NCBI GenBank assembly: GCA_025769875.1
Contig: JAGFNK010000548.1
Span: 1-34,380 of the forward strand
DNA: 34,380 nt
Direction: 5' to 3'
Source of the DNA: Russula earlei
Lineage: Eukaryota > Basidiomycota > Agaricomycetes > Russulales > Russulaceae
In this document: positions 10,118 to 20,870 of the stretch, piece by piece
Numbering within the stretch: position 1 is the stretch's first letter
Layout of the letters: each line of letters begins with the position of its first letter
Program-made: the position numbers and the translations under genes
The notes under the pieces: generated by a model
The model's input: only the letters and a program-made list of their open reading frames with translations
What the model was told of the DNA's origin: nothing
Database searches by the model: none

Positions 10118-11954
10118 ACCACGACGACACCCAATTGCCTATTATTCCTCCACTTTTACACCCACAGAACGAAACTACGACATATATGAAAGGGAATTAT
10201 TGGCAGTACACAAAGCATTATTACACTGGAGACCACATCTAGCAGGCACCAACCACCCGATAACTCTACTAACGGATCACGCTAACCTAACCTACTGGAA
10301 GAACCCCAGAAAAATAAACAGAAGAGTGGCTAGATGGTTCACCGATTTACAAGATTATTGGCTAAAAATACAACACGTCCCTGGAAAGAAACATTCAGCA
10401 GCTGACCTCCTATCCAGACCACCAGATGCCAATAAAGGCGACAATGACAATGAAGATGTTACAGTCCTTCCATCAGAAATATTCATTCGCACCATCCTCG
10501 CCGGTTCCATCAAGGGTCGTGTCCAACAAGCTCAAAAACACCATCAGAACTTATGCCGAGAATGGTCCAGAACATTCGGTATAACGAAAAACAAAGAAGG
10601 AACATGGGAAATGCAGGGCAAACTTGTCGTACCTCCTGAATTATACCTCAAAAGACAAATCTTACGAGAATTTCACGATCACCCAACAGCAGGTCACCCT
10701 GGAAGAGACGAAACGTTCCATAAAGTAATCCGATCATACTGGTGGCCATCAATGAACGCATGGATCAGGGACTATGTAACAGGATGCGACACATGTCAAC
10801 AAAACAAAATACTCACACACCGGACGAAAGCCCCTATGTATCGAATCCCATCACAACAAGAAAATCTTCCGTTCCAACAAATAGCCATGGACCTAATAAC
10901 CCAATTACCTAAAAGCAAAGGGTTTGACGCTATCTTAAACATAGTGGATCATGGTGCAACAAGAGCGGCCATATTCCTACCCTGTCAAACCACCATAACA
11001 GGACCCCAAATCGCTCAACTGTACCTTGAACACGTGTACCCCTGGTTTGGACTCCCCACCAGAGTAATCTCAGACCGAGACCCACGGTTTACATCACATT
11101 TCGGCAAAGCCCTTAGCACGAGGCTGGGAATACAACAGAACCTGTCAACGGCGTTCCATCCTCAAACAGATGGAATCTCTGAAAGAAATAATCAATGGAT
11201 CGAGCAATACCTCCGATTAATTACCCACGATCAAACCGACTGGAGCCAATGGCTACCACTGGCAACAGCAGTTCACAACTCACGAATTAATGCCACTATC
11301 AACATGACACCATCAGAAGCACTCTTGGGATACATCCCCATAAACTCACCATCGTTAACCGTTCCCACAAATAATGAATTTGTGGAAACACGCATGAAAC
11401 TATTAGAAGCCAAAAGAACCAAAGCCATAACTGCCATTAACCAAGTAGCACAAAATCAACCTACGCCTAAACCGATATTCAAAGAAGGACAAAGAGTCTG
11501 GCTGGAAGCCAAGAACTTGTCACTCCCCTATCTATCCAATAAACTAGCACCAAAGAGGCATGGACTGTTCACCATAACGCAAGAAGTCTCTCCAGTGGCG
11601 TTCAGATTAAAATTACCACCAACATGGAACATACACGAAGTGTTCCATGCCTCGCTACTGACACCATACACAGAAACCACTGCACGAGGACCTAACACCC
11701 CAGTTCCTTATCCCCATATGGTGACGGAGCAAGAAGGAGAAGAAATAGAAACCATTCTGAATCACCGACGCTGGGGAAAGCAACGGCGACTTCAATATTT
11801 AGTCAAATGGAAGAACCGTCCACACTTCGACGCAATGTGGCTACCAGGAAAAGACGTCCGCCTTTACCCCTTCCTGACCAAATACCACCAATCACAACGA
11901 CCCAGTCTACCTATAAAAATCCACCAGAACTCGATACAAGTCCCCATCCCATCA

Positions 11955-12875
11955 TGTCCACCTCAGCCATCGATACCACCCTTGCCATCTTTGACGGGCC
12001 ACTCTCACCAACCTCTGTCTCCAACTTATTGGAGACCCACCCAGACATATCATCCGAAACCTTGCGCACCATTATCATCGGACTCCTTTCTACCCTTAAG
12101 AAACGCGACATTGATCAGCGATCACAGCCTCCTCGAACTCGAAGAGCAAGCCCACGAGACAGAACTCATGGACGAACGAGTCAAATCGCTGGAGAAACAA
12201 TTGGACACCACCCAGGACCTCCTCATGGCCAAAGAGCAACGCCTCATCGAGGCCCCTGAAGGCTTTGTCACTAACCTTGGCCAGGCACCTGACTTTTGGC
12301 TCCCCGTTGGAGATGGAAAGTTCACTCTCGCACGCTTTGTGCGCCGCTCAGACACTTCCCCCACTAAAGTCATCGGGATCCTGGGAGCAATCACTAACGA
12401 GACCGAGACCTCCATGGAGGTTTACGCCTCCCCAGGTAACGACCGCGACACCACTCTCGAAACCCTTCCTCTATGGCTCGTCCGTCAGTTGCGAGCATCC
12501 TCAGTCACCTTTAACTATCTCTATGAGGCAGCCCAGAAGGAGCTTGACTGGGGAGTCGCCGCAGACGTATACCGCTACCATCAACTCGACATCCAACTCA
12601 TGGACTTCCAGGCCAAAATCGAGGCCCTGGATTGTGACATGTGCATCACTCGGGAAGCTCAGATTAAATGCCGGTACCGTCTCGAAGCTGCCCAACTCTC
12701 CATCCGCCTCGGTCACCTCCAACGCTTCGACAATGACGACCCCTACACAAAGGTTTCCATCCCGAAACCAGTACCCAATGGATGGCGTCGCCCTGTCCGA
12801 GGACGTCCAGTCTTGGAGGAGGGTGATGACACAGCATGCCCGGCAGGGCGTAAAGGGAAGAGCCGCATGTGGTAA
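11955..12875 (+). pseudogene. gypsy1 extra ORF after integrase (ORF3), one frameshift
   Basis: An ATG at 11955, in a different frame from pol, opens a protein starting MSTSAIDTTLAIFDGPLSP. This frame is good to about 12127. One extra C there moves the reading into the frame used by the downstream pol track, and the protein continues smoothly through a coiled coil (ETELMDERVKSLEKQLD) to a TAA within the 3' LTR. Total length would be about 306 residues. FWLPVGDGKFTLARF and ADVYRYHQLDIQLMDF have counterparts in the gypsy2 ORF3 (19299-20870). Function is unknown to me. The last codons overlap the polypurine tract and the LTR. Confidence 0.7.
12815..12826 (+). other. gypsy1 polypurine tract
   Basis: GGAGGAGGGTGA lies directly before the 3' LTR and is the expected primer for plus-strand synthesis. 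It is also inside the extra ORF, where it encodes part of an acidic segment. Confidence 0.8.
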
Positions 12876-13177
12876 ATTTTCGAACGTTCCGGTCACGCGT
12901 AGTAGCCACTTGTCTTTTCCTCCTACACGTCGACCCTTCCATCAAGTTCTTGTCGGTTCTCATAGTTCCTAACTCTCGAATGTACTACTAAGCTCTCGGT
13001 ATCTCACCAGGTATATAAACCGCACGAAGGGCTCATTAGGAGTCCAAGTCGAATCTCCTGTCTAGTTACCAGACAATCGATTCCTTTCTTCTCATTAACT
13101 GCCTGACTACCAGTTAACTCTACCATCAAACACTCAACAAGTCTAATCAATCATCGTCTGACCCGACGGCGGTGACA
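12827..13177 (+). repeat. gypsy1 3' LTR
   Basis: A 351-bp copy of the 5' LTR with two G-to-A differences (12836 and 13139), followed by the right target duplication CTACC. It contains the stop codon of the extra ORF at 12873-12875. Confidence 0.97.
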
Positions 13178-13182
13178 CTACC

Positions 13183-14146
13183 AGCTGAACAAGCCAGGTC
13201 ACATTTTCTACAAAGATAGGTGTCTCGACAAAATAAAAAGTTATGAAAAGCGTGAAAAGCGAGAAAAGTCTATGAAAAGTTACATGAGTGAACTACTACT
13301 ATTTGGATAGGATGCACATTCAAGTCATAAAAGTCATTAAAATGTGGGCATAAAGGTTGGTATTGCGGCGGCGCCAAAGAATGCAAGTCAGTCACATGAA
13401 ATTGAGAACGGTCAGAGGCGCAGGACGGGGGTGAACTGCGTGACTGACTTAGAGATGAAGATACGCGTTAGGGAGCTCGGTAGCTCAGGGTGAATTCCAA
13501 TTTTTCATTTTGGGGTTGTGTCGGGCGAGGGGCTGGGGCGGTGCGAGAGGAAGGAGAGTGAGTAAGGTAGGCGTCATTCATTGCCAGCACCCTTACATAA
13601 GCCGCTTACTAAGCACCAAGACTGGCCAAATGTTTGATGAAAAAAAATATTGGCAAAATACAGGTGGTGGTAAGGTGACTTGTATGGCTCTCTGTCCATT
13701 CTGCTTCACTTGCACGCTCTGCTGCTCCCTACCCACCACCATCTTGCCTGTCCACACTGCTGTTACCTACTTGCTTTTGCTCCACACACTGCCACGCCAT
13801 CACTTTGCTCAAGCATACCATCATTGTCTCTTGCTCTGCATCACATCCTGCCCACTCCTGCCTCATTTTCGTGCATCAACATCTACTCTTGCCTATCTTG
13901 CACACATGTGCTTCCATACAAGCAAACCCCACCATCCTCATTCACCTTTCATCTCGTGCTCATGCCCTCACCGTTAACGTCTTACATGCTGTAAGGTGGA
14001 TTCCCACTGGCCATGAAATCAAGTGAGTAGAAGGGCATTGGCTGGTACTGACACAATCCATATGAAAGCAACTCCTGCACTCCTCATCCCTCCATTCCAC
14101 TCCCTCCACCACCATCTCTTGCACCTCTCAAGGATGACATCACCAG
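13183..14146. other. Non-coding stretch with a truncated LTR-like start
   Basis: No recognisable gene. 13235-13290 holds GAAAAG-type direct repeats. 13680-13980 is strongly pyrimidine-rich on the plus strand, and the overlapping frames there show no domain. At 13990 the sequence TGTAAGGTGGATT, followed by CTGGCCATGAAATCAAGTG, resembles the start of the F6 LTR at 22288. It may be an older, diverged LTR relative that the F2 solo LTR at 14147 then interrupted. I could not find its other end. Confidence 0.45.
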
Positions 14147-14749
14147 TGTTATGATCTGCCCCCTTGTTGGTTTGTCTATAATCTTTTATTATTGTTCTTT
14201 CTTGTCACCCTTGTCCCCTCGGTTACCGTTTCACCCCTTGATGCTGATGGTCCCTATTGTTTCATCTATTGTGTTTCACTTATTGTGTTTCACTTATTGT
14301 CGAGTTACTTGTGCTATTGGCTCACCTTTATCTATTGTTCTGCTTATGGTACTGTACAGCCTCGCTACATACAGTATTTAAGCGCCGGTAAAAGCTGGGG
14401 AATGCCCCAAGCTTAGCTTTGTCCCATTTCCTGTCGCATCCCCTGCCCTGTACACTCTCTCAATCACAACTTGTTTGTGTTGGCTTACATCTTGCTTGAC
14501 CTGAGCACACCTCAAGGAACCCTTGTGTTCCTCTTCCTCCTCTGCTTCTCTCTCATTGTCCTCCTCTTCTGTGAAACCAGGAGATCAACTCTGTCTGCGG
14601 ACTGAGTCATTGTCTGACTCAGCCTTGAAGACACTAAAACTCTGATCCGGTCTCTCTGAGCCGGCCCCATTGAACCCTTAAACCAAGTCACAGGGACTTG
14701 GCCCCACTGAACCTTGAGCTAATGCTCTTATGGCCACGACGCCATAACA
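14147..14749 (+). repeat. Solo LTR, family F2 (gypsy2 LTR family)
   Basis: A 603-bp LTR from TGTTATGATCTGCC to GACGCCATAACA, with a perfect target duplication ACCAG at 14142-14146 and 14750-14754. It matches the LTRs of gypsy2. A TATTTAA box at 14375-14381 is followed at 14409-14419 by AAGCTTAGCTT, the self-primer segment of this family. Tandem TATTGTGTTTCAC units lie at about 14266-14300. Confidence 0.95.
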
Positions 14750-14905
14750 ACCAGTCTGGCTGACCAGTTGCAAAGTGCAGACATCAAATTTACCTTTCAA
14801 GCCACCCTCATCTCGATGCCACTAGCCCACCATCTTTCCTTTCATCCAGTGTCATCACTCTCATCATCCTTCCATACTTTCCCAGTTCACCACCTTGTGC
14901 CCTTG

Positions 14906-15148
14906 TCAACCTTGACCTTCTTTCATCCCACTCCCAGCCAGCTCTCGACCTCCTTTCATCCCATTGCCCTGCTGGGTTATGATGTCAATGAGCTCAAGAT
15001 CTGATTCAGTAACTGGGACCTGTGCATGACACGTGAGAGTTGGAGGTTCATCATCATCATCATCATCAACTTCTTCAACAGTGGCCTTCCTGGATACCTT
15101 GGAAAGGGTCTGAATGTGAGACCTAGTGGCTTTAGACTTCCATGCCAT
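14906..15148 (-). CDS. Unrecognised small ORF with a poly-Asp run
   Basis: An 80-codon frame beginning MAWKSKATRSHIQTL and containing six consecutive Asp encoded by a (TCA)n microsatellite. The basic start followed by an acidic stretch resembles N-terminal exons of fungal transposon proteins, but there is no domain and the downstream exons are not found. It may be a gene fragment or chance. Confidence 0.25.
   Translation of the reverse strand: MAWKSKATRSHIQTLSKVSRKATVEEVDDDDDDEPPTLTCHAQVPVTESDLELIDIITQQGNGMKGGRELAGSGMKEGQG
15046..15069. repeat. (TCA)n microsatellite
   Basis: Seven or so tandem TCA/ATC units. On the minus strand it encodes the Asp run of the small ORF above. Confidence 0.85.
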
Positions 15149-15246
15149 AGTATAGAGTGTGGGGAGGGCTTCAATCCTCTACTTTTCATCGTCTCTTGGT
15201 TGGAAAGGTCACGTGCTTGGTCACATGATGTGGCCAAATTGTGTCG

Positions 15247-15702
15247 ATGCAATTTTATGACCTTGTCCCAAATGCATCAAAATTGATAGATAATGTGTTT
15301 AGAAACAAGTTTCCAACTTCAAAATTATCACTCTTATTATTCCTTCAAATGGATAGTATTGCAGAAAGTGTGCTCAGAGACCTTTTCATAGGCATCCTAT
15401 CTATAGTCTTCAGGACTTAGAATAGCAAAAGGTATAATGTGGCAAGCATTGAAGCCGTTGCAAAAGTGGGGATGTTTTGCTTACATAACCACATGCTGGC
15501 AATGAATGATGCCTACCTTACTGTCACTGACCCACCAAGTGCAGCTTACTTAAGGTACCTAGCACTTGGTCAGTCACACATAGTCACCAGACACATAATG
15601 GAAACTTTGAAGTGCCGTTTGAACCTTACATTGTTGATGAGATGGGTAAAATCACTGCAATTGGAGGTCTGGGGGGGAGGCAAGGAAAAAAAGACAATGT
15701 AA
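15247..15702 (+). pseudogene. Unrecognised ORF with one in-frame stop
   Basis: From ATG 15247 a single frame of about 150 codons runs to about 15702, interrupted only by TAG at 15418-15420. The encoded sequence is helical and hydrophobic (KLIDNVFRNKFPTSKLSLLL, then NVASIEAVAKVGMFCLHNHM). I do not recognise it. It lies just outside the 3' end of the DDE transposase gene on the opposite strand and is AT-rich. It could be a decayed host gene or a transposon fragment. Confidence 0.35.
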
Positions 15703-15725
15703 TACTGTGTGCATACAGGAATTAA

Positions 15726-16117
15726 CTAAACACTCTCAATCCGATTCTGCCTGCCTTGAAGGAAGAGCCCAGCAAATTGAGGCTGATCACAAAGGCCTGC
15801 ATGCACTTTGAGGTGGGACTTGAGCTGGCAAACCAGCTCATTGATGGTGCCTGACATCTTGAGTCCAAGCGCACCAGAGAGCGCGATAAGGTCGTCTTTG
15901 CATTTATATGAGGAAAGTGGTTCTGTAAAACATGAGTGCATCGTTGTAAATAGACATTGAGACTCACCATTGAAAACCTTAGACCATATGTCCTCCAAGA
16001 TTTGTGCATCGTGAGCTGCTTCATTAGTTGAATTTTGAGCTGCCTTCTCAGCAGCCTCTCTTGTGAGCCGGGCCTTCTCTTCCTGTTCAGTGAGCCACTG
16101 CGCCTCAACTTCAGGAT
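15726..16117 (-). pseudogene. pogo/jerky-type DDE transposase, C-terminal segment
   Basis: The final part of the split transposase gene, ending in TAG at 15726-15728. It begins with PEVEAQWLTEQEEKARL, a charged coiled coil. A 45-bp intron (15923-15967, GTGAGT to ACAG) follows, and then a SAP-like helix-turn-helix segment (KDDLIALSGALGLKMSGT, INELVCQLKSHL) that may bind DNA. Across the F1 solo LTR the frame joins exactly with the segment starting at 16947 when one copy of the AGGAT duplication is dropped. Confidence 0.7.
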
Positions 16118-16946
16118 TGTCAAGACACATACTGCTGATCACTAAGGACTCAGGAGCAGGTGGGCAAGGGTTGGAACAGATGATACATGGCGAAGGCGGC
16201 ATTGAACAGGAGGACGAGCCAAATGATGAGGAGGTACCAGATGGGGACTGGTAGGTGTTGCAAGAGACAAAGGTGAAGGCTGGAGGCCAGTGTAACAAGA
16301 AGGCTTTAGACAAGGTGGTCGTTGAAGAGTACCTTGGAGATGAGGGAAATCTTTAGACTGAGTGGTTGTGGGGGAGTACCCAGGAAGATGAGAGTATCAC
16401 AAATGGACAGTCTGATGACTGCCATGCTTCATTGGGGCTTATATACAGTGTACAGGGTTGATTACAAAGAACTGGAACTATTCTAGACCCTTTGGTACCA
16501 TCCAATAGGACTACAGAGGCATAAACTCGCTTGTGTCAAGTTTCAGGCTTACTGAGTGCATTACTGATCATTGTGGAGCAATGACATCATTATGATGTCA
16601 CTGTGGAGTGCTTAGTGAGTCTATGAGGTCACTGTGGAGTCACTCAGTCAGCCATGATGTCATTGGAGCCTTGATGACATCAGATGAGTTATGCAACAGT
16701 TTCTAAGAGTTTGTGCCACTGTATCGGGTTCTTGGTGGCTGGGTGACCATGTGGCTGCCACGCGATGATTACCCGATTAGGAAACAGGTGCCTGGTCGTG
16801 TTATAGTGCCTTTGCAATAGCGATATCTTGTACTTCAGGAGGGGTAGCCCAGGAAACGGAAGGGAGTTGGCAATGCAAAGTGAGAGAGGTCTGTCTTGAG
16901 TGAAATAGGACAATCTTTGGCCAGGACCTGGCCTTGGTTCGTAACA
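16118..16946 (-). repeat. Solo LTR, family F1 (copy 2)
   Basis: An 829-bp LTR, minus orientation, from TGTCAAGACA to GGTTCGTAACA in plus reading. It is flanked by a perfect target duplication AGGAT at 16113-16117 and 16947-16951, and is nearly identical to copies at 2848 and 31638. It interrupts the C-terminal coding part of the DDE transposase. Confidence 0.95.
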
Positions 16947-17595
16947 AGGATGGGCAACAAAACACACACTTGTCTTCACAGAACAGCGTGTCTTGTGCTT
17001 CTGATTTTCCAACTCTGTCCTGGCATCAGATGCTGCATGCTTCATGATGGTGCAGTGTGTGTTACTGGAGCTGGTCTCTGCCCTGGCTTGAAGGATCTCC
17101 CTTCCCATCAGCTCCACCATCAACCGGAGTCAAGAGAGCTCTGAACTCATCTCCTGGAATGTAGTGGGGATTGGTGCATGGTGAGAACCAAATGCAATTG
17201 AGAGAGACATTGCAGGGGAAGAACTCACCCTTTGAGAGCGAGTGAAGGAGGGGATGAGCTGGAGAGGGTCTCGGCTGGTGGACACCTCACATGGATGCTC
17301 TGACACATTTTGCGTAATGGCCGAAGTGTGTTCATTGTCCGTTGTAGGCAAGGAAGAGGATGGAGCTGAATTAAGTGAGACATGTGGATGTGAAGTGAGG
17401 GGAGCTGGTGAAGGGGTGGGGGGGTTGCAGAAGGCATGACGGAAGGAGAACATGAATGTGGTGGTGGTGAGTCATTCACGTGGCCTGGCAGTGGCATGAA
17501 GTCCAAGTCATTGGACTCTGTGTCCCAGTCAAATGTGACTGGGTCTTTGTCCATTACATCAGGACCATCTTGTGCACACTTGTTGTCTTGCATGC
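16947..17595 (-). pseudogene. pogo/jerky-type DDE transposase, middle segment
   Basis: Coding sequence between the gypsy2 insertion (right) and the F1 solo LTR (left). Reading leftward it starts with an acidic stretch (DWDTESNDLDFMPLPG), continues through a Pro/Ser-rich linker, crosses an intron at 17154-17228 (GTGAGT to TCCAG), and reaches a helical segment (LMVELMGREILQAR). One in-frame TGA at 17130-17132 could have arisen from CGA. This is the linker between the catalytic core and the SAP-like tail and holds no catalytic residue. Confidence 0.65.
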
Positions 17596-19169
17596 TGTTA
17601 TGGCGTCGCGGCCGTAAGAGTGTTAGCTCAAGGGTCAGTGGGGCCAAGTCCCTGTGACTTGGTTTAAAGGTCCAGTGGGGCCAGCTCAAAGAGACCGGAT
17701 CAGAGTTTTATTGTCTCAAGGCTGAGTCTGTCATGAACCATTCTCCAGAGAGGGCCCTTGAAGGACCCTTCCTTATAGGAGGAAACCCAGCCCCTATGGT
17801 GCCACCCTGTTCACACAAGCAAAAGGGGTGAGTAGAGGTGTCCACAATATTGTGCACACATTGTCACACGAGCAATTCTTGGCACAATCGACATACAACA
17901 AGCCCCACTTAAGGGCAACCCTTCTAACAATAAAGGACAGTATTAGGACCTTCCTAGGGACCCTTTAGAACGACTCTAGGTGCTCTACAATAGGCACTAA
18001 CCTAGTATCAAAGGCCCTACAACACGTTATTAGACCAACTCTAATAACTATAGAACAAACTATAAGGCAATACTAAGGACCTTAATAGAAGTATTAGGGT
18101 CGACTCTAAGGACCCTAATAGAACTATATAAGGGGCCTTATAAGATAACACTATTCCCTAGACCAAACTACAAGTCCTCAAATGACTGGCCCTAAACTAA
18201 CTAACAGAAAATGAATCAGGTGCTCGCATGTGCACTAAAGCAGTGAACACGTGGACGGTGAAAGCTCTTACTCATCAAGAGAAGCCTTCTTACTCAGCAG
18301 CTTACTGAGCATGACTGAGCATGCTCAGTAAGCACACTCCGACTTCTTACTCATCACTCTATTGTGCTTGATAACAAGGTTATGACTTGTTCCCTATTTA
18401 GCAGTTCTCTTGTAGTATATAAGCGCTCAATAAAGTAGCGGACAGTCCTCAGACTGTCCATTTGTTTACAGCACTCTCCATCCCTGGGATACTCCTTTAA
18501 GGACCGTCCCCTTGTGACTATCCTGGCCTCCTCTCTGCGTGATTGCTCGACTCTCACAGTAATGGTACCTCTCTGGTATTTGTTGCTACTCTGGACTCTG
18601 CTTCTAGCCCATGCCATCCTAGACGTCTATCAACTTGTCTCTGAACTAACCCCTCGCTCTTGAACTGGATTGTTCAGCAGTGAGTCTTGACAGAGTCAGA
18701 CAGTGACTCAGTCTGCAGACAGAGTCAATCTTCTGGTTTCACAGAAGAGGAGGACGATGAGAGAGAGGCAGAGGAGGAAGAGGAACACAAGGGTTCCCTG
18801 AGGTATGCTTAAGTCAAGCAAGGTATAAGCCAGCACAAGCAAGTTGTGATTGAGAGAGTCTACAGGGCAAGGGATGCAACAGGAAATGGGACAAAGCTAA
18901 GCTTGGGGCATTCCCCAACTTTTACAGGTGCTTAAATACTGTATGTAGCAAGGCTGTACAGTACTATATGCAGAACAATAGATAAAGGTGAGCCAATAGC
19001 AAAAGCAACTCAACAATAGATGAAACACAATAGGTGAAACAATAGGTGAAACAGCAAGGGATCATCAGTATCAGGGGGTGAAACAGTAACCAAGGGGAGA
19101 AGGGTGACAAAGGAATCAATAATGGGAGAGGTCAGGGGTGAACCAAGCAAAAGGGGGTAGATTACAACA
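17596..19169 (-). repeat. gypsy2 3' LTR, interrupted
   Basis: The LTR reads TGTTATGGCG to GATTACAACA in plus orientation. It is 1,574 bp long, of which 964 bp plus a 5-bp duplication is an inserted F5 solo LTR, leaving 605 bp. This agrees with the F2 solo LTR at 14147 (603 bp). Tandem AATAGGTGAAACA units lie at about 19013-19050. Confidence 0.94.
17729..18692 (+). repeat. Solo LTR, family F5, inside the gypsy2 3' LTR
   Basis: A 964-bp LTR from TGTCATGAACC to GTGAGTCTTGACA, with a perfect target duplication GAGTC at 17724-17728 and 18693-18697. TATATAAG at 18416-18423 is followed by AGACTGTCCA at 18451-18460, the same 10-mer that family F1 uses as predicted self-primer. Its two ends also resemble F1, so F5 and F1 are probably related. 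No internal part is present. Confidence 0.93.
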
Positions 19170-19183
19170 TCATGCCCCCCTCA
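19170..19183 (-). other. gypsy2 polypurine tract
   Basis: On the minus strand GAGGGGGGCATGA lies directly upstream of the 3' LTR, as expected for the plus-strand primer. Confidence 0.75.
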
Positions 19184-19298
19184 CACTTAGTTCTCCAAAC
19201 TAATCGGTCTCAGGGCCCGATTCACGGAGCTCATCGCCCTCGACTTCTGGCCACGCGCTCTGGGGCCCCATTGCTCTGGGGAAGAAGCCTCTGTAGCT

Positions 19299-20870
19299 TC
19301 AGTGAGTCCTCCTGAGGATGCAATCCACTTGTCCGCTACAGTTGGTGTGAGGTCTGTTACAGTCCTTGTTCCAGTGCCCTCTGGTGCTGCAATGTTTACA
19401 GATGTGTTGTCGTTTATGAAGTTGGTGACGCTGCACCTTGGTCATACGCGTGGGGGTGAGAGGAGTGTTGGGGGTGCTAGCATCATCAGAGTACATTTGA
19501 GGGAAGTGGGAAGGTGAACCCATGGGGGCATCATTCTGGGACTGGTCAACAACATGAGGGAGATACTTGAGAGGGGGGGTCAGGGAGAGAGGAGGGCGAG
19601 TGGGTGCTGGAGAAGTGGGCAACTCTTTTGACTCCTCAATTTTGTCGTAGCTCCCCGCTAGTGAGTAATATGGTCCAGTGTCATGGGTGAGACCTCCATC
19701 AGTCATCAAATTATCGAGTTGGTGACAGACTTGGACAGAAGTGTTGTTGGCCCAAGGGCAGCTATGGATGGTGACAGTCTCTTTGGTGTGAGACTGGATC
19801 TCATGGAGTCGGTCAGCGAGTTGCCCTTGAAGGATGTTCAGGGCCCCTTGGATGGAGACATGCTTTCCCTCTAAAACTTTCAGTTGGAATGAACTGATAC
19901 GGAGGCGGTAGACATCGGCAAGAGCAGTGGGGTCATGGAGATTTTCAAGAGCTTTGGTGACATCGAAGTGGAAAGGGTGGTCCTCGATTAGGAGGTGGAG
20001 GTCAGAAGCAATGACAGAAGGGTGGGGGGCAGAGACAACAGGTCGGGTGATGAGTTTTTCTCCATAAGCGGGTTCTCCTCGACCCATAGTTCCTAGAAGC
20101 ATAGGTTCGTCATTGTATAAAGCAACTCGTAAGTATGGTAGTAGGCATTTTTGCCCATTAATATTAATGTAGAAAGGGGGAACATGAGTGTAAGGTTCGT
20201 AAACAAACCAAGGGGGGCCAGGGTGAGTGGGGTCTACTTTGGTTGGGGTTGGTGAGGGCGTCCCTTCACGGATGGCAAGTGGGTTGAGGGTAGCAGCAAG
20301 GTCTTGGAGCTCGGTTTCGTCTGGGATGATGAACGTGTGCTGGTCAATAATGTGTTGGATGACTTCAGGCAAGAGGGGCTCCTGTTTGATAGTGGGGGAA
20401 GGGGTGAGAATAGGTAGAGGGGACAAGTTAGGAGCAGGGGATGACATGGGAGTGTTGTAAGTGGAGGTAGCGTGTTCGTGATGCCAGGCTGACCACTCTG
20501 AAGGAGTGGGGGTATTTATGGAGGCCGACTGTATGATGTGATTCCATACCAAATCTGCAAGTACCGCTCTTCATATGGATAAATGAAACTCTGAGAAACG
20601 GGGGTCCATCATGAGAAGTTGAAAGCTGCGGAAGTCACCAGGGGAGAGAATCCCGGAAAAAAGTTGTTCCCTGGTGGCTATGTTAAAAATGGTGTGTCTG
20701 CAGTCAGGGATAGTGGGGTCATTAACTGAATAGGAAGGGGGGTTATGAGAGTTAATTTGGGGGAGTAAGGTACGCTGTTGTATCATAAGGTTTTGAAACT
20801 GATCCCCTATGTCATCTAGACTTTCGTCTGAGTGATGTGATTCTGTGGGGTCAAGGTTAGTGGAAGACAT
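19299..20870 (-). pseudogene. gypsy2 extra ORF after integrase (ORF3) with C-terminal CCHC zinc knuckle
   Basis: This ORF is in frame with the end of pol. An ATG at 20870-20868 (MSSTNLDPTESHH) is a plausible own start, similar to the MST start of the gypsy1 ORF3. The frame runs to 19299 with one in-frame TGA at 20571-20573. Conserved with gypsy1 are FYININGQKCLLPYLRV and ADVYRLRISSFQLKVLEGKH. Near the end the zinc knuckle CKHCSTRGHWNKDC suggests nucleic-acid binding. Total about 520 codons. The gypsy1 counterpart lacks the knuckle. The family is not one I can name. Confidence 0.75.

Larger units (their letters stand above)
10052..12875 (+). pseudogene. gypsy1 pol, downstream part: RNase H, integrase, chromodomain
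   Basis: After the one-base insertion near 10049 the pol frame is open again to a TAA at 12873-12875, inside the 3' LTR. It first encodes the rest of RNase H (ERELLAVHKALLHW, LLTDHANLTYW). The integrase follows, with an HHCC zinc domain at about 10675-10805 (HDHPTAGHPG, CDTCQQNK). The DDE core has MDLITQLP (about 10888), ISDRDPRF (about 11071) and the Glu in SERNNQW (about 11185). A chromodomain lies at about 11745-11880 (LQYLVKWKNRP). Everything after about 11955 in this frame belongs to the extra ORF described separately. This part cannot be made from the upstream start without correcting the frame. Confidence 0.93.
6205..13177 (+). mobile_element. gypsy1: complete Ty3/gypsy chromovirus LTR retrotransposon
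   Basis: A 6,973-bp element with 351-bp LTRs (6205-6555 and 12827-13177) flanked by a perfect 5-bp target duplication CTACC (6200-6204, 13178-13182). It contains, in order, a self-complementary primer-binding site, gag, protease, reverse transcriptase, RNase H, integrase with HHCC finger, DDE core and chromodomain, an extra ORF, and a polypurine tract. RT-RNase H-integrase order plus a C-terminal chromodomain define a chromovirus of the Ty3/gypsy group. The LTRs differ at only two positions, so insertion is recent. A one-base insertion in RNase H and another in the extra ORF make this copy non-autonomous unless they are sequencing errors. Confidence 0.96.

Noticed and set aside
10040..10120. 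A programmed frameshift at 10049 in gypsy1.
   Set aside because: It would sit inside the RNase H active site, with no slippery sequence and no reason to split that domain. A one-base insertion is simpler.
12265..12972. A 235-codon frame overlapping the gypsy1 extra ORF and the 3' LTR.
   Set aside because: It is an alternative frame of ORF3 and its tail is LTR sequence. The pol/ORF3 frame has a conserved counterpart in gypsy2; this one does not.
6126..13316. A reading frame of about 65 codons that crosses the gypsy1 insertion site once the element is removed (6126-6204 joined to 13183-13314).
   Set aside because: It has no ATG, no recognisable motif, and a length expected by chance.
14151..14416. 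Short ORFs rich in Phe/Leu/Ser resembling a membrane protein.
   Set aside because: They fall within the F2 solo LTR and its tandem TATTGTGTTTCAC repeats.
17225..17689. A 154-codon minus-strand frame as a separate gene.
   Set aside because: Its first part is gypsy2 LTR sequence and the rest is an alternative frame or continuation of the DDE transposase linker.
19013..19050. Short regular repeats that could suggest a CRISPR-like array.
   Set aside because: These are two to three tandem 13-bp units with no spacers, inside an LTR of a eukaryotic element.
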